Source: Smallanthus sonchifolius
Taxonomy: Eukaryota; Streptophyta; Magnoliopsida; Asterales; Asteraceae
Length of the DNA stretch: 64,000 nt
NCBI GenBank assembly: GCA_023525975.1
Contig: CM042034.1
Span: 26,190,779-26,254,778, forward strand
Direction of reading: 5' to 3'
Positions 1 through 13,570 of the stretch are shown here, piece after piece; position 1 is the first letter of the stretch; each line of letters starts with the position of its first letter. The translations under genes were made by a program, and so were the position numbers. The notes under the pieces were generated by a model, which made no database searches, was not told the origin of the DNA, and saw nothing but the letters and a program-made list of their open reading frames with translations.

Positions 1-3000
1 AGTTTTTACAGTGACTTGATGTGTGGTTGATGGCTCCCTTGTTTCACAGTTATTTTGTTTTTTACCATTCATGTATACAAGAGGATGATGATTTGCGATA
101 GGTGCATCCAATGGTTCTGCTTTGTTGACAATCGATGCGACTGCTTTACTGTGAATATCAATCAGATTATAAAGTGAAGATGCTGTAGAGTGAATTTGTT
201 TATCCCATTTGCACCTCATCAAAACCGAGAGTGCATGCATGCAAGCCTTTGACCGTCTAAAAAGCTCAGAAATATGAGCTGCAACCATAGCAGCAGCAAC
301 TATTTCATTTGAACTATAACTCCAAGATGTACCCACAGAAGATGGTTTTAGTGAAAAAAGTGCTTCCAAAATTGATAATATCCTACGAGTGTGACTAACT
401 GCTAAGTCGATACTATTCTGGAAACCATTTGAAGATTTAACCAGCTTTGCATTTTTTGCAGCATCCTCAACATCTGAATGATTACTATTAACTCTTGAAA
501 TCAAAGGAAAAAGCTGAAGCTCACAAGCAAGAGCACATACAGCAGCCAGAACGTAAGAATCAAAAGCTGCAACAGATCCTTGTTTGTTTACTCTTTTACC
601 CCTGTGTTTTCCTTCCAATTCTTCACCTTTTGGTTTCTTACCCACATGAAGCTGGGCTTCATGACTAACACACACAGTCAAAATAACAAAAAGCAGTCTA
701 GACGAAAGCTCAATAGTGGCACATGATTCTAAAAACAGCGAGTGAACCATGGTTCGAAGCTCGGCTACAGCTAGGTTTTTGGAAGCAGATCCAAATGCGT
801 ATCGTGTTTTTGTTGTGTGTTCAAATGAAGATTCTGCTGGAAATGTTCTTTGAAGGATTGTTTCTACTGTAGCAACGAATATCTTCATGAGACAAGCTTC
901 AGATGGACTGCCACGCGGCAAATATTCCAGAACTTTAAGAAGAGGTATGTATAGGTTCCATGATAACACAGGAGGTTGTAAAGGGGTTGCCACGATTATT
1001 TCAGGAAGATCGATTACAGATGAACTCAAAGGAATTAAGCCATAAGCAGCTTCCCATATTGTGCATATTCTCCATTCAACCTCGGGCCCATGTGCACATA
1101 GCATTGATGCTATCCCTTGGGCTGTAGCCTCAATCGTTGCTTCAGATGCTGGCATTTGTCTCTGAACATATATATAATTTGAGTTTCCAACTTTAATGTG
1201 GCTAGCATTTACTACCATTAAAACAACGGATGTAAATTCATACCTGTTTTTTATGGGTTGAAATGTAATCACCCATAGGTTCAACTGATCTAAGTGGAGG
1301 AAAAAGCAAAGCAGGTTGGGAGAGTATCCGGAAAAGTAAAGCAGCTGCTGAATCTGCTGCAATGCCAGCTCGCATGGACATTGCGGTTCCAATTGCACGC
1401 AAGAAGTGCAAATGCATCCAGTTTCTAGGAAGCTGCAAAAAAGGGAGGGGGAAAGATAAGTATAACCTTTATCTTCATCCCAAACATATAATTATATATA
1501 TCACAACTGAAACTATAGCTAGACATCATATTCAACGATGTATATTACTCATAGCACTTGAGGAAAAATAATAAGCCCATCTTTCATAAAAGCTATTAAC
1601 TAAACCTGGCTAAAAAAAAATCAGAGCTACAACCTATTTATATCAACTTAAGATATGTCACAAGTTATTCATTGGACCTGGTTGCTAGCTTGAACATCCC
1701 TGAATTCTTCAGACATTACTTTTGATTGAATTTATCTAAATATAAATATATATATTAAACAAAGTTTGACTAAATTTATCAGGGGAGTTGTGTGCTTATT
1801 TTGAAATACCCTTCAGTAAAATCAAGTACAGAAACAGCAGACCGTCCTTGTGTAAACTTTAATCACCATGAAGCTTTGTTCTACCTATTCTGGCTCAAGA
1901 AAGTTTTCTGAATAAATATTTGTTTTAGTCTGCCCAATGAGAAGCAGGAAGAGATTCCTACCTGGGACCTTTGGATTTATGAAGCGCTGTTTCATTGGCA
2001 GTCTATCGTCCTTCCAATGAGTAAGTCTGCATGAAATAACTGGAACCAAGATTTCAGTGTGTACAACCAGAGGCGAAGGGTCTTTAGAAAAGTATGAATC
2101 AAACTCATGAAATGTGAGATGTACTTTTAGGGAATAGGTTCTATAACACTGATAACCCTAACCAGAAATGAAAACCTAAAAGAATACACTTACGAGATCA
2201 AAGGTCAAACTTTGACCTGGAACAAAGGTCATGAAGAAAACAGATGACTGAGAGGAGTATTAGGAAAAAGGATAGAAAATTGGATTATTCACTTTCGACT
2301 TTGAGGGATTTCCACTTGTAAAATCGTGCATCTCCGTCATTTTAAACTCTATTTTTCTAATTTCTATTTGTGTTCTTAATCATGTAATGGGAAAAGTGCA
2401 TATGACATATTATCTTCTCAGTGAGTAACTATACTATATAAGCACACAACCCTATTGGTCATCAATTCATGTTAAACTCCCCAACCATGTTTTAATAAGT
2501 GAATCAATCAGCTGTTAGTCAAGTGATTTTCTACTCTATGGAAATAGATTTGTTAAAGACAGGATATAAACGCACGTCAGAACAACCCATAAATAGCCGT
2601 TTGATTCACACAGTTTGCAATATTTGACTAGGAACATAGTTTAATTAAGGTGTTTTTGTCAAATATCTTATTTAATAGGGATTGAAACAGTTGAATAGAT
2701 CAAGTAATGTCCCCATGTTGAAACAAGAAAGTTCATAGAACTAAGGCCAATTTTAACCAAGAAAGCAAAGTGAGTGAATTAAACAAACATGCATTCGACC
2801 CACTTCCAATAGGTAGGCCAGTCTCCCCAGATGCCCGCATCATTATTGTGTACTTGATCAAAATGTAGCAGGATTTAGAACTTCCACTACTCCTTACAGA
2901 ATTCTATAACTACTGATATAACAAAATTGCCTTATATAGATTCAGCCCTAGGGTAAACTCATATGAGCAAAGGCACATGTGTGGATCTAGCAACATATAA

Positions 3001-6000
3001 GCAACACTACAACGGCAAGGATATTGACGGTTTTGAGATAGTCCAATGAAAAGAACAACATAAGCTTTAAACTTCACAATCAACTTACCCTCATGCCAGA
3101 TGCATAGTCTTCTGCTGCTCTGAGCAGCTCTACAAGTTGAACAGCAGCATCAAGAGCATCTGGGGCCCACGATGGTGGTGCTTCTAGCAGTCCAAGAAGA
3201 AGCCTTTGTGTGGCACTTGGACTAGCAATAGCATAATACCTGAAGTACCACGGAATAGAAATATGTTTGAAACGTGATGTCACGATGTTTGGTAGAAAAC
3301 AGAAAATATTCTGTTTTATTACCTGTGGAACAATCTTGCATAAGGCTCTAAAGCAGGAAGGCCTGCAACAAGGTGCTCATCCATGGCTGTTGTCGGTGGA
3401 GGAAGTAACAGAGCAGGAACGGCAGCTGCGGTTAGAGTAGCTGTTTCGTAACGAGCAACCTCTTCATCACATACGCTTAAAATTACACCAGCGCCATTAG
3501 CAACAGCCCATCTAGGAGTAGATGGCATTAATTGTGGATGCTTTCCAGATCCGCGAGAAGAAGCCATCACTGTACATAAACATAGTGTGTTATCCTTCTG
3601 TGATTTGAACTCATACTTAGATCCTCATAAACATGTAGGATAAAGTTGGTTCTGTTAACCAACACAAAGATAGCACCCTATCAATTTAGCCTTGCCAGAT
3701 TAAGTTTTGCCTCAAAACAGTTGTAACTAGTTTGAAATACGGTACATCTTTAACCAATAATAGTGTAAATTCACTCATGGCATATGGAAAAGAGTGTGAG
3801 ATCAAAGATTCAAACCATTATTGTCTTAAACAAAATCAATGTTATGCATCATGTTTTAAGTAGTTAATTGTCTTAGAAGTTTAAGCTAGTACACAAATGA
3901 CTTGAAGCAATACCAATCACTATCATACCAAAAGGCTACCGAACTAATGAAAATTTTCTTTAGACTTAACAATCTTCTAAAGATTAATTGCACAAAGAGG
4001 CTAACTCCTACCCATGAGATATCTTGTAAATACTGCTTACTTGGTTTTAAAAAGCGAGAAGCGCACCGAAGCGACAAGGTCTAAATCCGAAGCGCAAAGC
4101 GCAAATCTAAAAAGCGGACCGATTTTCGTACGCGAAGCGCATGGTGCTTATATAATTTTTTATATATATCCCATTGGTTTTTAGCATCCCCTACCCAAAA
4201 TATAGCCATAAATAAGGTTTATATATGATTTAATGTATAAATTACTTACATGTACAACCTCTTTAGCCAAATGTATAACACTTTGAAGCACAAAAACAGC
4301 CCCTGTACAAGAATCGAGCCTTTAAGTGCGATTTTTTTTCAAAAAAGTGCGAGTTTTGTACGTTGCTCGAGTTGGGTTACATGACTCGCTAGAGTCTGCG
4401 CCCTAGGTCGAGTCACGAGTTACGCGCGAGTAAGCGCGGTTTTTAAAACCAAGACTGCTTAGGTAGAAAGTTAATCACAAATGTGTTTAGCAAATAGTGA
4501 TATTGGTCCATGTCACTACACCCATAGACTTTTCACATATAAATCAGACAACAATACATTAGATAATAACTATGCACTAAACACTTGAACCTAATATTTT
4601 CACTCACAAAACTGAGCCGAACTCTGTTGTATACTGAGCTTTCGCACGATGCTGCACAACAAGATACCGATACAAAGAAGAAACTAAGACATTTCATACC
4701 CTCTTTTATCAGAAAGTGAAGCCCTTGGATAAATATCAATTAATTAACGGTGTGAAAAAAATGCATGCTTTCACACCCAGCCACCCTTTCCCATGTTTCC
4801 CAACACGAGCCTTACCGGAAGGCACAAATCATTTAATTGTTATAAAAACATCTTACATGCGAACTTGTAATATTTTATTTCCCTTTACCCTCAGTGTAGA
4901 CCTTCCTAAACCATTAACTCGCACACACCATAAGCACTCCTACAAGAACTACTCATATATGCAAGATGCAAAACTCAAAGCATTCTAGCTTAATTGCAAG
5001 CAAATCACAAACTGGTTACATATAAACTAGTCCACTTACCGACAGAAGGTGGCTTAAGTTCCCCTGCAGCATATTTTCCCATGACACCTCCACACCTGTG
5101 AATGTAAGAAAGTTTGATAAGCTTATGGAATAGAGTGCATATAGTACACAAAAAGAAGAATAAGTTGGAAAAGGTTGAAGTAACAGTAATAACAGGGAGT
5201 TCAAGGGAAGGAGAGTAACAAGCAACCAAATGATATATATGAGTGTGGTTTCAAGAATGATGCTACAAATTTGACCCTGAAGCAATGTACTACACTTTTT
5301 GAGTCCATGTAGTGAATCATTCGTAGATAGCCTGACCTTAACAAGCAACTTGTATCTAACAAATACCGAACATATTCAGGATTGGAAGAAAATAGGACCG
5401 ATACAAACAGTTCTCAATGTACAAGAATCTTTAAAGAAGACAACTTATAAGAAAAAAAAATTACTCTGCAATGATCAGATTCCCACTTACCAACGGAAGT
5501 AGTCACTTCTGATACCTAGAGGTGCAGCAAGCAACAGATCAGTGATCCAAGGGGACAAGGGCCTCAGTGGTTTCCTTTCATGATGCAGCGATTGTGAAGA
5601 AGATTCGCCATCTGTAGAGTTGCTTGTTGATGCTTGGCTGCCACTGCTACTTTCTGCTTTGCCATGTGAGCGTTCTACCTTAAAAATTGGTCGATTGTAG
5701 TGAGTTAATATTCGTAAAATCTCTCCACATGCCAGCGCCCATTGTTCAGAATATTCATTCTGCATTTCAGGAACTATATTATAAACCTTTATTGAGCACA
5801 AAGTTGACTACATTTTAGCAACAGCATTATAGATACAATTCACTGACCATAAAGTTAACTTACATCAGCACTCGGGCAGATTAATGAAATGAAAGAAGCA
5901 AACGGGGGAATGCTTCTTTCATACTCCATTGTGCCATCAATGATACAAGAAATTATAGGAAGAATGACAGCATGCCCATGCTCCGGATGATGAAGGACAA

Positions 6001-6888
6001 ACATTGCTGGAAAGTTAAGATTAATTAGAAAAATAATTTGCCACAAAAACCCAAACAAGAAAAACTGCAAATTCACAAGCATGAAACACAATACCCAGGA
6101 CATCATCAAAGAGGCGTTTTTCACTCGTTGGATAACGATGGCGAACCAACTGCAAAATAAAATATCAGTAAGTAATATAATATAACATCTCTTAGGAGGA
6201 CTAGAGTGACTGTATTTGATATTTGTGCATGTTAGTGCGTTACACAAAGAAATCTTCTCAGTGTGTTTTCAACTGACCATCAGAGATGAGACATGGTCTA
6301 ATGGTAGAAGTAAAAAATAAAGTACCTCAGCTATATCTTCAGGAAATTGGTCTGATGTGAACTGACCGAAGTAATCAACATATGCTATAATCTGTGCCTG
6401 CATACGGAATTAATTGAATCACCATTATATCTACAAGCAAATGCTTATGTCTACCACTACAAGCACCTTGAATCATGAAAGTTATGTCATATCACCAGAT
6501 AAATGATGCAAAAGCTTAATACATAAAATATGTGGCGGTATCACAGAAGATGGAAAGCTAGGGAAGATTAAAAAAAGGCATATAGTTCAACCAGAACTTT
6601 ATAGGCTATATTGTCATCATCCGATACATGTTAAATTCATTAATATTTATACTAGACAAAACTAACAGCAATGAATATAACATTTCTAACTAGAAGAGTA
6701 TGCTTGGTCCAAAATCCAAATACAGGCATATAGTTGGAAATTTTCTTCTCATACATAACCGCTTAAACAATTCTGATGTTAATGAATAGCGTGAATAATA
6801 CCTTGCGCTGCTCTAGATCTTGCGGAGGAGGCCAAAACAGTGAGGAGAATTGCAGACCATCGATCCACCTTTCAGATGTAGCAGCCAT
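1..6888 (-). CDS. GI: GIGANTEA, circadian clock / photoperiod protein (C-terminus cut by window edge)
   Basis: GI is a large plant-specific nuclear and cytosolic protein that couples the circadian clock to flowering, stabilising ZTL and acting with FKF1. Coding exons on the minus strand: 6802-6888, 6326-6397, 6095-6149, 5864-6006, 5491-5759, 5040-5095, 3323-3569, 3089-3239, 1244-1432 and 1-1161. All introns are GT-AG and the frame is open through 2430 bases (810 residues). The start MAATSERWIDG and stretches such as FVLHHPEHGHAVILP, SPWITDLLLAAPLGIRSDYF and ILSQPALLFPPLR match GI almost letter for letter. Arabidopsis GI has about 1170 residues, so roughly 360 C-terminal residues lie to the left of the window. 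A 5' non-coding exon ending near 7404 and spliced to 6923 is likely. The junction of the last two exons reads KKQ-RQMPASEA, where other GI proteins have RKQ-IEVPAAEA. No broken frame was seen. Confidence 0.97.
4040..4453. mobile_element. Non-autonomous TIR element (8-bp duplication) in GI intron
   Basis: The element starts CTTGGTTTTAAAAAGCG and ends with the inverted CGCGGTTTTTAAAACCAAG. It is flanked by perfect 8-bp direct repeats ACTGCTTA (4032-4039 and 4454-4461). The 414-bp body is unusually rich in GCGAAGCGC-like runs near the left end and CGAGT-type motifs near the right. An 8-bp duplication points to the hAT superfamily. It lies in the long GI intron between 3570 and 5039. Confidence 0.8.
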
Positions 6889-7455
6889 ACCCTGATTTTC
6901 TGGTGACATAGATTAGGTGAAAGCTGCAAACTTGAATTATTTCACTGCTACCAATCAAGAATGAGAAGATTGTAATTCAACATCTTATACACGAGCTGAT
7001 GTCAATTACAAGAGCAATTCTGAGATCAACGAAGAAGCACTCAAAATGGTTGGTTAATCCTAAAACAGAATAACTGCCTCTCTTAGTTGGCCGGTCGAAT
7101 AACACTACATTAAAGCCTGTAACCATAGAATAACAACCAGAATCAGGTAAAGTAAACAATATAAACAGAAAGGATATCTCAATCCACCTTCATAACCTAA
7201 ACATCTTTTTTTCAAATCTTCTATAACATGATTATGACGAAACAACAATAGCTGGAAAACATACAAGTAAAATTAAACCTAAATCTAGTACCTGAACTAA
7301 AATTTCAACTCAATTTATTACTAATCTCCATTAATACACATATTAATTAATCTAGGAAAAATTGCGAATATGAACAAATCTGAAGATGAATAGAAACACG
7401 AACCTGAAAGCTAATAATCGAAGAGAGAAGGTGTGTTGCAGAGACGATTTGAGAT
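6889..7455 (-). other. GI 5' untranslated region with a probable leader intron
   Basis: Upstream of the GI start codon a CAG acceptor stands at 6924-6926 and a CAG-GT donor at 7402-7406 (minus strand). This fits a leader intron of about 480 bases, as is usual for GI. The distal non-coding exon would run from about 7404 to about 7455. The transcription start is not directly visible, so the outer boundary is approximate. Confidence 0.55.
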
Positions 7456-7717
7456 TGAGAAGAAAACTAGGGATTATAATGAGTGGGTGGAGAGAGAAAT
7501 AATAATATAATAATTTTAAAAAAAAAACAAATGAAAAATGAGAAGGGAAGGAGATCTTTAGCTGCGTTGTGTGAGAGGTTGCATACGTGGCAACGATATT
7601 TTACTCTCGCCTAAGGCGGCCACGTCGAGATACATGAAGGAAATACCAATACTGTCCTTGTTATCACATGGGTTTGAACTTCAGAAGCATATTCGTTGAA
7701 AGTGAAAGAGTGGTTTA

Positions 7718-7726
7718 AGATATTTT
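7718..7726 (-). promoter_or_regulatory. Evening element in the GI promoter
   Basis: The minus strand reads AAAATATCT, the exact evening element bound by the clock factors CCA1, LHY and RVE. It lies roughly 270 bases upstream of the inferred GI transcription start. Near matches ending in a different last base occur around 7593, 7792 and 7923. GI is an evening-phased gene and known GI promoters carry such elements, so position and identity agree; the single perfect match is direct observation. Confidence 0.6.
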
Positions 7727-7905
7727 GGTTTTCAAATTAACTATTGTTAACCCCTTTATTTCTTATAGGGCAAATTATAAATTACATCAATACGATATTT
7801 TATTTAATTAAGAAAATTACAGAAAACGTCATTTATATTTAAAAATAACTTTGCATGTTACGTCCTTTTGATTAACGGGCGTTATGTTTTATCCTTAAGT
7901 CAAAT

Positions 7906-7911
7906 CACGTG
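7906..7911. promoter_or_regulatory. G-box in the GI upstream region
   Basis: A palindromic CACGTG lies about 450 bases upstream of the inferred GI transcription start. Such G-boxes bind PIF, HY5 and other bZIP or bHLH light-signalling factors. A related ACGTGGC core stands near 7585. Short motifs occur by chance, so functional use is inference. Confidence 0.35.
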
Positions 7912-8836
7912 TCATACACATATGGATATTTTATGACTTTCATACATAGAAAGACTATTTTTATAATTTGAGATGAAAGAGTTGGATCTGTATCAATTCA
8001 ACCTTAACTATTTTGATTATTTTGATGGAGGTTTAATTCACCACCACGAGAACCCTTCAAATCAACCTTTCTTTGATAGGGGTCTAATCAACCTTCCTTT
8101 AATCAACCGTCCTTTACTACTTCAAATCACTCAAAATAAAAGGAAATTACTTAATCAACCTTCCTTTAATTAATTTTATGGGGTTTAATTCACCACCACG
8201 AGAACCCTCTGGTTCGTCGTCGGCCTCGGCCAAGCACCACCACCATCATGCCCCCTTCTCGTTCCTATTTAGCCGACCAAACCATCTTCAGTTCTAATAT
8301 GAAAACTCTCCCTCCCTCCATCTCTCTCTCTTGAAAAACATCGTCTTCTCAGGCCCAAAGGAAACCATCGTGTTCTCAGTTCCCGTTTACAACCGTTTGT
8401 AATATGGGTTTTTGTTTTCAATCGATTCAAGTTTAAGATTTGGCGTGCTTGAATCAAGAACAAAACCTTTTCCAACTCTCAGTTGAAGGAGATTAGTAAT
8501 AAATTGAGGAATTGTTGACTGCTTGATAAGAAAGTACCTTGATGTAGCTAGACGTCCATCGTTGTCTGTATTGAAAAATGATCGAGACTCGTGCAAGTGG
8601 GAGTCTGTTGGACTTGTATGCCCGAGTAACGACATTTGACAATAATCCTAACAACGTAAGATCCAAAGAGATACAGTTTGTACAACGATTATAAAGGATG
8701 TATGTTTTAAAGAGTTTAGATTTGCAGGGTCTTGGGTAATTGGATTTGAAGGAGTTTAGATCTGTGGAGATTTATGTATCTAGATCTAGCAACTCGAATC
8801 GTTGTTCTCAGGGTGTTGATCTTGATCAGTCAGTTG
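7912..8836. other. Intergenic, no gene recognised
   Basis: AT-rich sequence left of the first solo LTR. A phrase around TTCACCACCACGAGAACCCT occurs twice (about 8037 and 8190), showing a small local duplication. Only short open frames are present and none resembles a known protein. Confidence 0.5.
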
Positions 8837-11455
8837 TGTAACATCCCGAAAATCCGTAAGCGAACGATTCGGGTTAGCGGACTAACCGAATCCTTACTAA
8901 ATGTTCCGGTTAGCAAGGATTACCTTGTAAAGATTAATTCAACTAAGATAAAATAACCGAGTAACCGTTTAATGTCTAGTTCGGGATTAAAAACATGCGA
9001 GACGGTTTTACAAGGACTCGAAGCGAAAATAGTGGCCATTTAAAAGCCACCATTATGCGCAAACCCTAGCCATTTGGCTAGGGAGAGTGCACGACGGCTG
9101 GGAGCGGCGAGAGAGGATACCGGGCGATCGAACGAGGAAGACGAAGGTAGGGACGCGCGGGTATCGACCGGGGAGCCTCCATATCGTATCGAGGTAATCT
9201 TGTTTTCATTGATTATACTTGTTTTGAATGAGATTATGATTAGGGTTGATTAATTTCAGTGATAAGGCCACTAGGAGGTGAGTTGGAGGCAATTGATGAA
9301 GGAATCGAGCGAAAACGAGAAATCCGACAAGTATTCCGGCCACTGTTTGCGTCTCCGGCGGCGGAGTTAGGCAGCGGAGATGGTAGGGTGCTGAAGAGCT
9401 TGGCGACACGGTCGCGTGGATATATTATTTGTCCAATTCCGAGTTCGTTTGATAAGGATTCGAGCAGCACGAAGACAGATGCGCGAAGAGGGGCGATTTC
9501 CGGCTAATGTTCGGTTTCCGTGACGGAATCTGGTTCGTCTGAAAGGGTTCGATGATACGAACGCGTGGACATATTATTCGCCTAAAACGGAGTCCATTTG
9601 GGTCGGTTTAAGCTACTCAAATATTGACGCACAAAACCGAACGTGATGAAAGACGAATCCACGTTCTGGCAGCAGCGGTGGCGGCGACGGCCAACACCAA
9701 TAATTTTCTGAGGTCGGGCATGTTGGGACGAATGCGTGGATAGGTGGATCGCGCGAAACAGAGCTTGTATGGTCGAGATATGAACATAACAAGTTTTCCT
9801 CTCGCGTGGTGCTCAACAGTTTCATACAAAACCGCTTAGAACGACTTGTATGCTAAGGTATGACCCCATAGAACCTTATATTCATGGTTATGGACCATTT
9901 TGGGATATGAGAAAATTGTCGGGGACGACATTCGAGAACGTTTTTCGGTAACATTAATTTAAGGGTTTTTGTACGCGATCGAACGCGTCGGTTGTACGGT
10001 TTGGGACAATTTAGACCTAGCTTGTAGCTGCTGGTCCAGAGTAGGTGGGTTAGTGTTATTGCGGTAAGAGGGTTGATCTGGGTAACTCGTTTGACGACAG
10101 GTTCGCGTTGGATTACGCGTTTGCGGGTATGCGACTTACTAAAGGAAAGCTTCGCAACCAGTTATTTTCTAATCCCCCTCTTTTAAATGTTTTTAAACAT
10201 TTTGGGGCTATCGTACATACTTATGAAATAAGTTTACTCTATTGAATATGTTAAGGATTTCGGGTTCTAACCCGATGCGTCTTGAATATAAAATAATTAA
10301 TAAGTGATCGTATGGTCTATGGTGGGATCATGGAAACGTGTGAGTTAAGGGTATGGTTTGTTAATCCGTGTCGTGTTAAAGGCCGCACAGAAAGAGTCAT
10401 GTCGTACATTAAATGCTTATGATATGTTGTGTGAGAAATATGTTGTACTAGAGTTATGCGTGAGGTGCGAGTATAGTTAACGAGTCATGTAATGGCTAAT
10501 ATGTTATTGTGTTGTGTGTTCGTCGGCGTATGTTTGCATCGTGTCATTATGGCACAGTAAACATGAATTGTGAAGGATGAGGTTCGTCGGAAAGTCACCA
10601 ACGGTGACATTTATTAACAGGTTAATGATGAGCTCAGGGTGTGTCGAAAGCCTTGACGAGGGTGCAATGATGAGGTATGTGTGTTACGTAGGTGTTTATA
10701 TATGTGTAGTATTACATGCAAACATTGAGTTATATTGATTATGCATTTGGTGATATTAATGTGGTAATGTTAGTGTGACATATAGATGTCATCATTGTGG
10801 TATGTAGAGTTAAATTGACCGTTGAGTCGGGATTATGATATGACGTGTATAAGTGTCGGGTCAGTTAATTGGGAGAACCTTAGTTAAGGCCAGATGTGTT
10901 AATGTTTAGAGATTGTGGTGTTAACCAAGGGTCGGGTTAACGCATGTTCTTGGGTATGAGTTATTAGTATGATAAGTTGAGTCTATGTCAACAAGGTGAT
11001 GAAATTATTATTATTACTATTATTATTGGTAGTACGGGCTGAGTCCCGGGGGATGAACGGTTATGAGATGCCGTGGGATAACAGGGGTTGACTATTCATT
11101 AATAAATCGTAAAACTATTTTATAAGGACCGGAAGGTCCTGAGTGGAATAAAACTAATGAATATGGCTTGATGGTTTTCGTTTAAATTTAACTATTAGAA
11201 CTCACTCAGCGTAGCTGACTTTGTGTGTACGTTAGATTGTTTTGCAGGTAGGCGTTGCGTTGACGTATCTTGGCTTGGGAGCGGTATTACTCGAAGTGGT
11301 GTGCATACATTCGTGGGGTAATTTAATATCATTAAATACTAGTAAAAGAATTTAGAAAGACTTCCGCTGTAGCTTGATCAGTAATAAATGCGTTTTTAAA
11401 AGAGAATGACCCGTTATGAGAACCAACTGTAGGATGTCCGGGTTAGGGTCTTACA
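8837..11455 (+). mobile_element. Solo LTR, TGTAACA...CTTACA family (probably Ty3/gypsy)
   Basis: A 2619-bp unit begins TGTAACATCCCGAAAATCCG and ends GGGTTAGGGTCTTACA, the TG...CA ends of an LTR. It is flanked by near-identical 5-bp repeats agttg (8832-8836) and agtag (11456-11460). No internal retroelement coding region adjoins either side, so it is a solo LTR left by LTR-LTR recombination. A block around 11200-11290 (ACTCACTCAGCGTAGCTGAC) recurs in inverted form in the solo LTR at 34326-36635, so the two belong to related families. The gypsy assignment rests on the family style of such long LTRs and is inference. Confidence 0.75.
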
Positions 11456-11460
11456 AGTAG

Positions 11461-13570
11461 GTCTCGCAAAAGGTATAATTATCTAACCCATATGGTTGTG
11501 TTGTTTCTTTCTAGTTTGCATTCGGACTGCTGGTGGGCAATCTAGGGTAATGGTCTAGACTGGTCCGTACAGTTTTTATTATTCCGCGACGTATCAAAAT
11601 TGTTTTGAAACCCTGTATGAAAACCCCAACATCGATGTTTCCGCCTATGGCCGTTGTAAGCCACCCTGCGCCACTGCCACATCACCACCAACCATCAGGC
11701 CATGTTCTTGCGCGTCTTCGTCCGCTCTATATGCTGCTGTGAGCGACCTCCGGCTACCGTCGTCACGAGTTGTTGTCGGTTTTTGTTGGCAGTGATACCC
11801 TTTGATCAGAAGCAATCAAAAATAGAGATTTGATTTCTGGCTCGGGTGCTTTGGAGTCAAACTAGATAGAGATCCGTGTTTGTTCGGGTGATTCGACTCT
11901 CGGGTTTAGTTCGTGTAATCGGACCAATGAACCGGATTGTAGTCACGTGATGTTTCGATTTGGTTGCCGTCTCCTATTCGTGAAAGGTATTGGTTTTGTT
12001 ATTGATTAATTGGTTTGAATTTGAACTCTTAGTGAACGTTGAAAAAAACTTATACAAGTTACCAAAAATATAACAATAGTAACAGCTGTTACGTTGAAAA
12101 AAAAAATATACGGGCTAGGCTAGGCTAGTGGATGGAATTGATATCCATACATATGGTATCTTCGAAATATCTACCAACTTGCATTACCTCTTCTTTATTA
12201 TTTTTTTTTTTTTGGGAACGTTGAATGATTACCTCTTCTTTATTAACAATAAAAAAGGTTGGCTCAAAAAGAATTCAATGAAAAAGATATTTTAGCTTTT
12301 CTGTCTCCATCATTATTTTTGTCCTTATTATAAGAGCATTCTCAGTAACTTTTCTATAAAATCACTATATTTTCTTTTTTATTTTCAGTTAAATAATACT
12401 TTTTTTTACTTTTATCATTACATTTTCCATCTCCTTCATTCACAACCACTTTAAAAAAATATTAAAAATTTATGCAGTTGAACAGTGTTTCCCTCAAATA
12501 TACAAAAAAATTATAAATTTTCTCTCTCCTCCACTCACAACTACTTTAAACCATCCACTAAAATATAAGGGACTCACTCACATTTGGATTCTACAAATTT
12601 CGATTACAGGGTGTTTGATGCATTACAAGTATTCCGTTATCAAATCTGGATTCTACAAATTTCGATTACGTCCGTATAATTAGTGTTCTGTGATTCTGGT
12701 TTCATCTCTCTTTTTTTTTGGCTTCATTAATTTATTAAGGTAAACAATTACTTGTTATGGTGTGCTAATTACATATTATTAGTTGTTATTGACTTATTGT
12801 TTGTTAATCTGATTGATTTCTAATAGAACATTACAACTTGTCAGATATTGTTAATTGTTATTGTTTATGACTTATTTTATATTAACTTATGTTTGTGTGT
12901 TTATCTCTTTGGCTCGACACTTCAAGATTATTAAGTACTTCAAAAACATTGAGTGTCTAAACACAAGTGACATATGAATCATAGGATCAATTTTTGAAAA
13001 AAAAGACCCCAATTTTATTATCTTTTTTTAGCCGACTTTAAAAAAAAAAACAATGTTTTCTATTATATGTTTATATATAAATTTTGATTTTTTTGGAAAG
13101 CAAAGGCTCCAAGATGGCAATGAAGAGTTATTGAATCAACTATGCTGACGGCCACTTGTGATTTATGTCCAATAACAATGAAGCTTTAGATACAGCCAAG
13201 AGTCAAGTGTGAGTGTGAGTGTGAGTGTGTGTTTTCAATGGCTAAGATCTGATAAATAGGAAGTCAAAGATTTATATCTTGTGTAGATCTCTGTCCACTT
13301 GTATGGACCCACAACTCCTTATGGTGGAACTGGAACATTACAAGAGTCATGCCATGACATGCATGCTGAAGTAGCATCAACCATGTCATGGCATTGGTTA
13401 TGGATGGACATCAAAGAATATAATATAGGTTTTTTTTTGTATAGTTTAATAATTCCACATGTGAAAGTCATTACCTTTCTTTCAAGTAACACATCAACCA
13501 ACATCAACAAAGAAACTAATATTATAACATCCATTGTTCATCCTAAATTTTAAAGGCCTAAATCGATAGT
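11461..13570. other. Intergenic, no gene recognised
   Basis: Sequence between the solo LTR and a low-complexity block. The left part (to about 12000) has higher GC and short proline- and threonine-coding stretches, but every frame is soon closed. A phrase near TGGATTCTACAAATTTCGAT occurs twice around 12585 and 12648. A GTGAGT microsatellite lies near 13207-13232. Confidence 0.5.

Noticed and set aside
4716..4988. Plus-strand frame of 90 codons within a GI intron
   Set aside because: No known domain, intronic position and biased composition; judged to be chance.
8180..8640. Possible small gene with His/Pro-rich peptide
   Set aside because: Frames are short and closed, with no splice pattern or known family; the local duplication suggests repeat origin.
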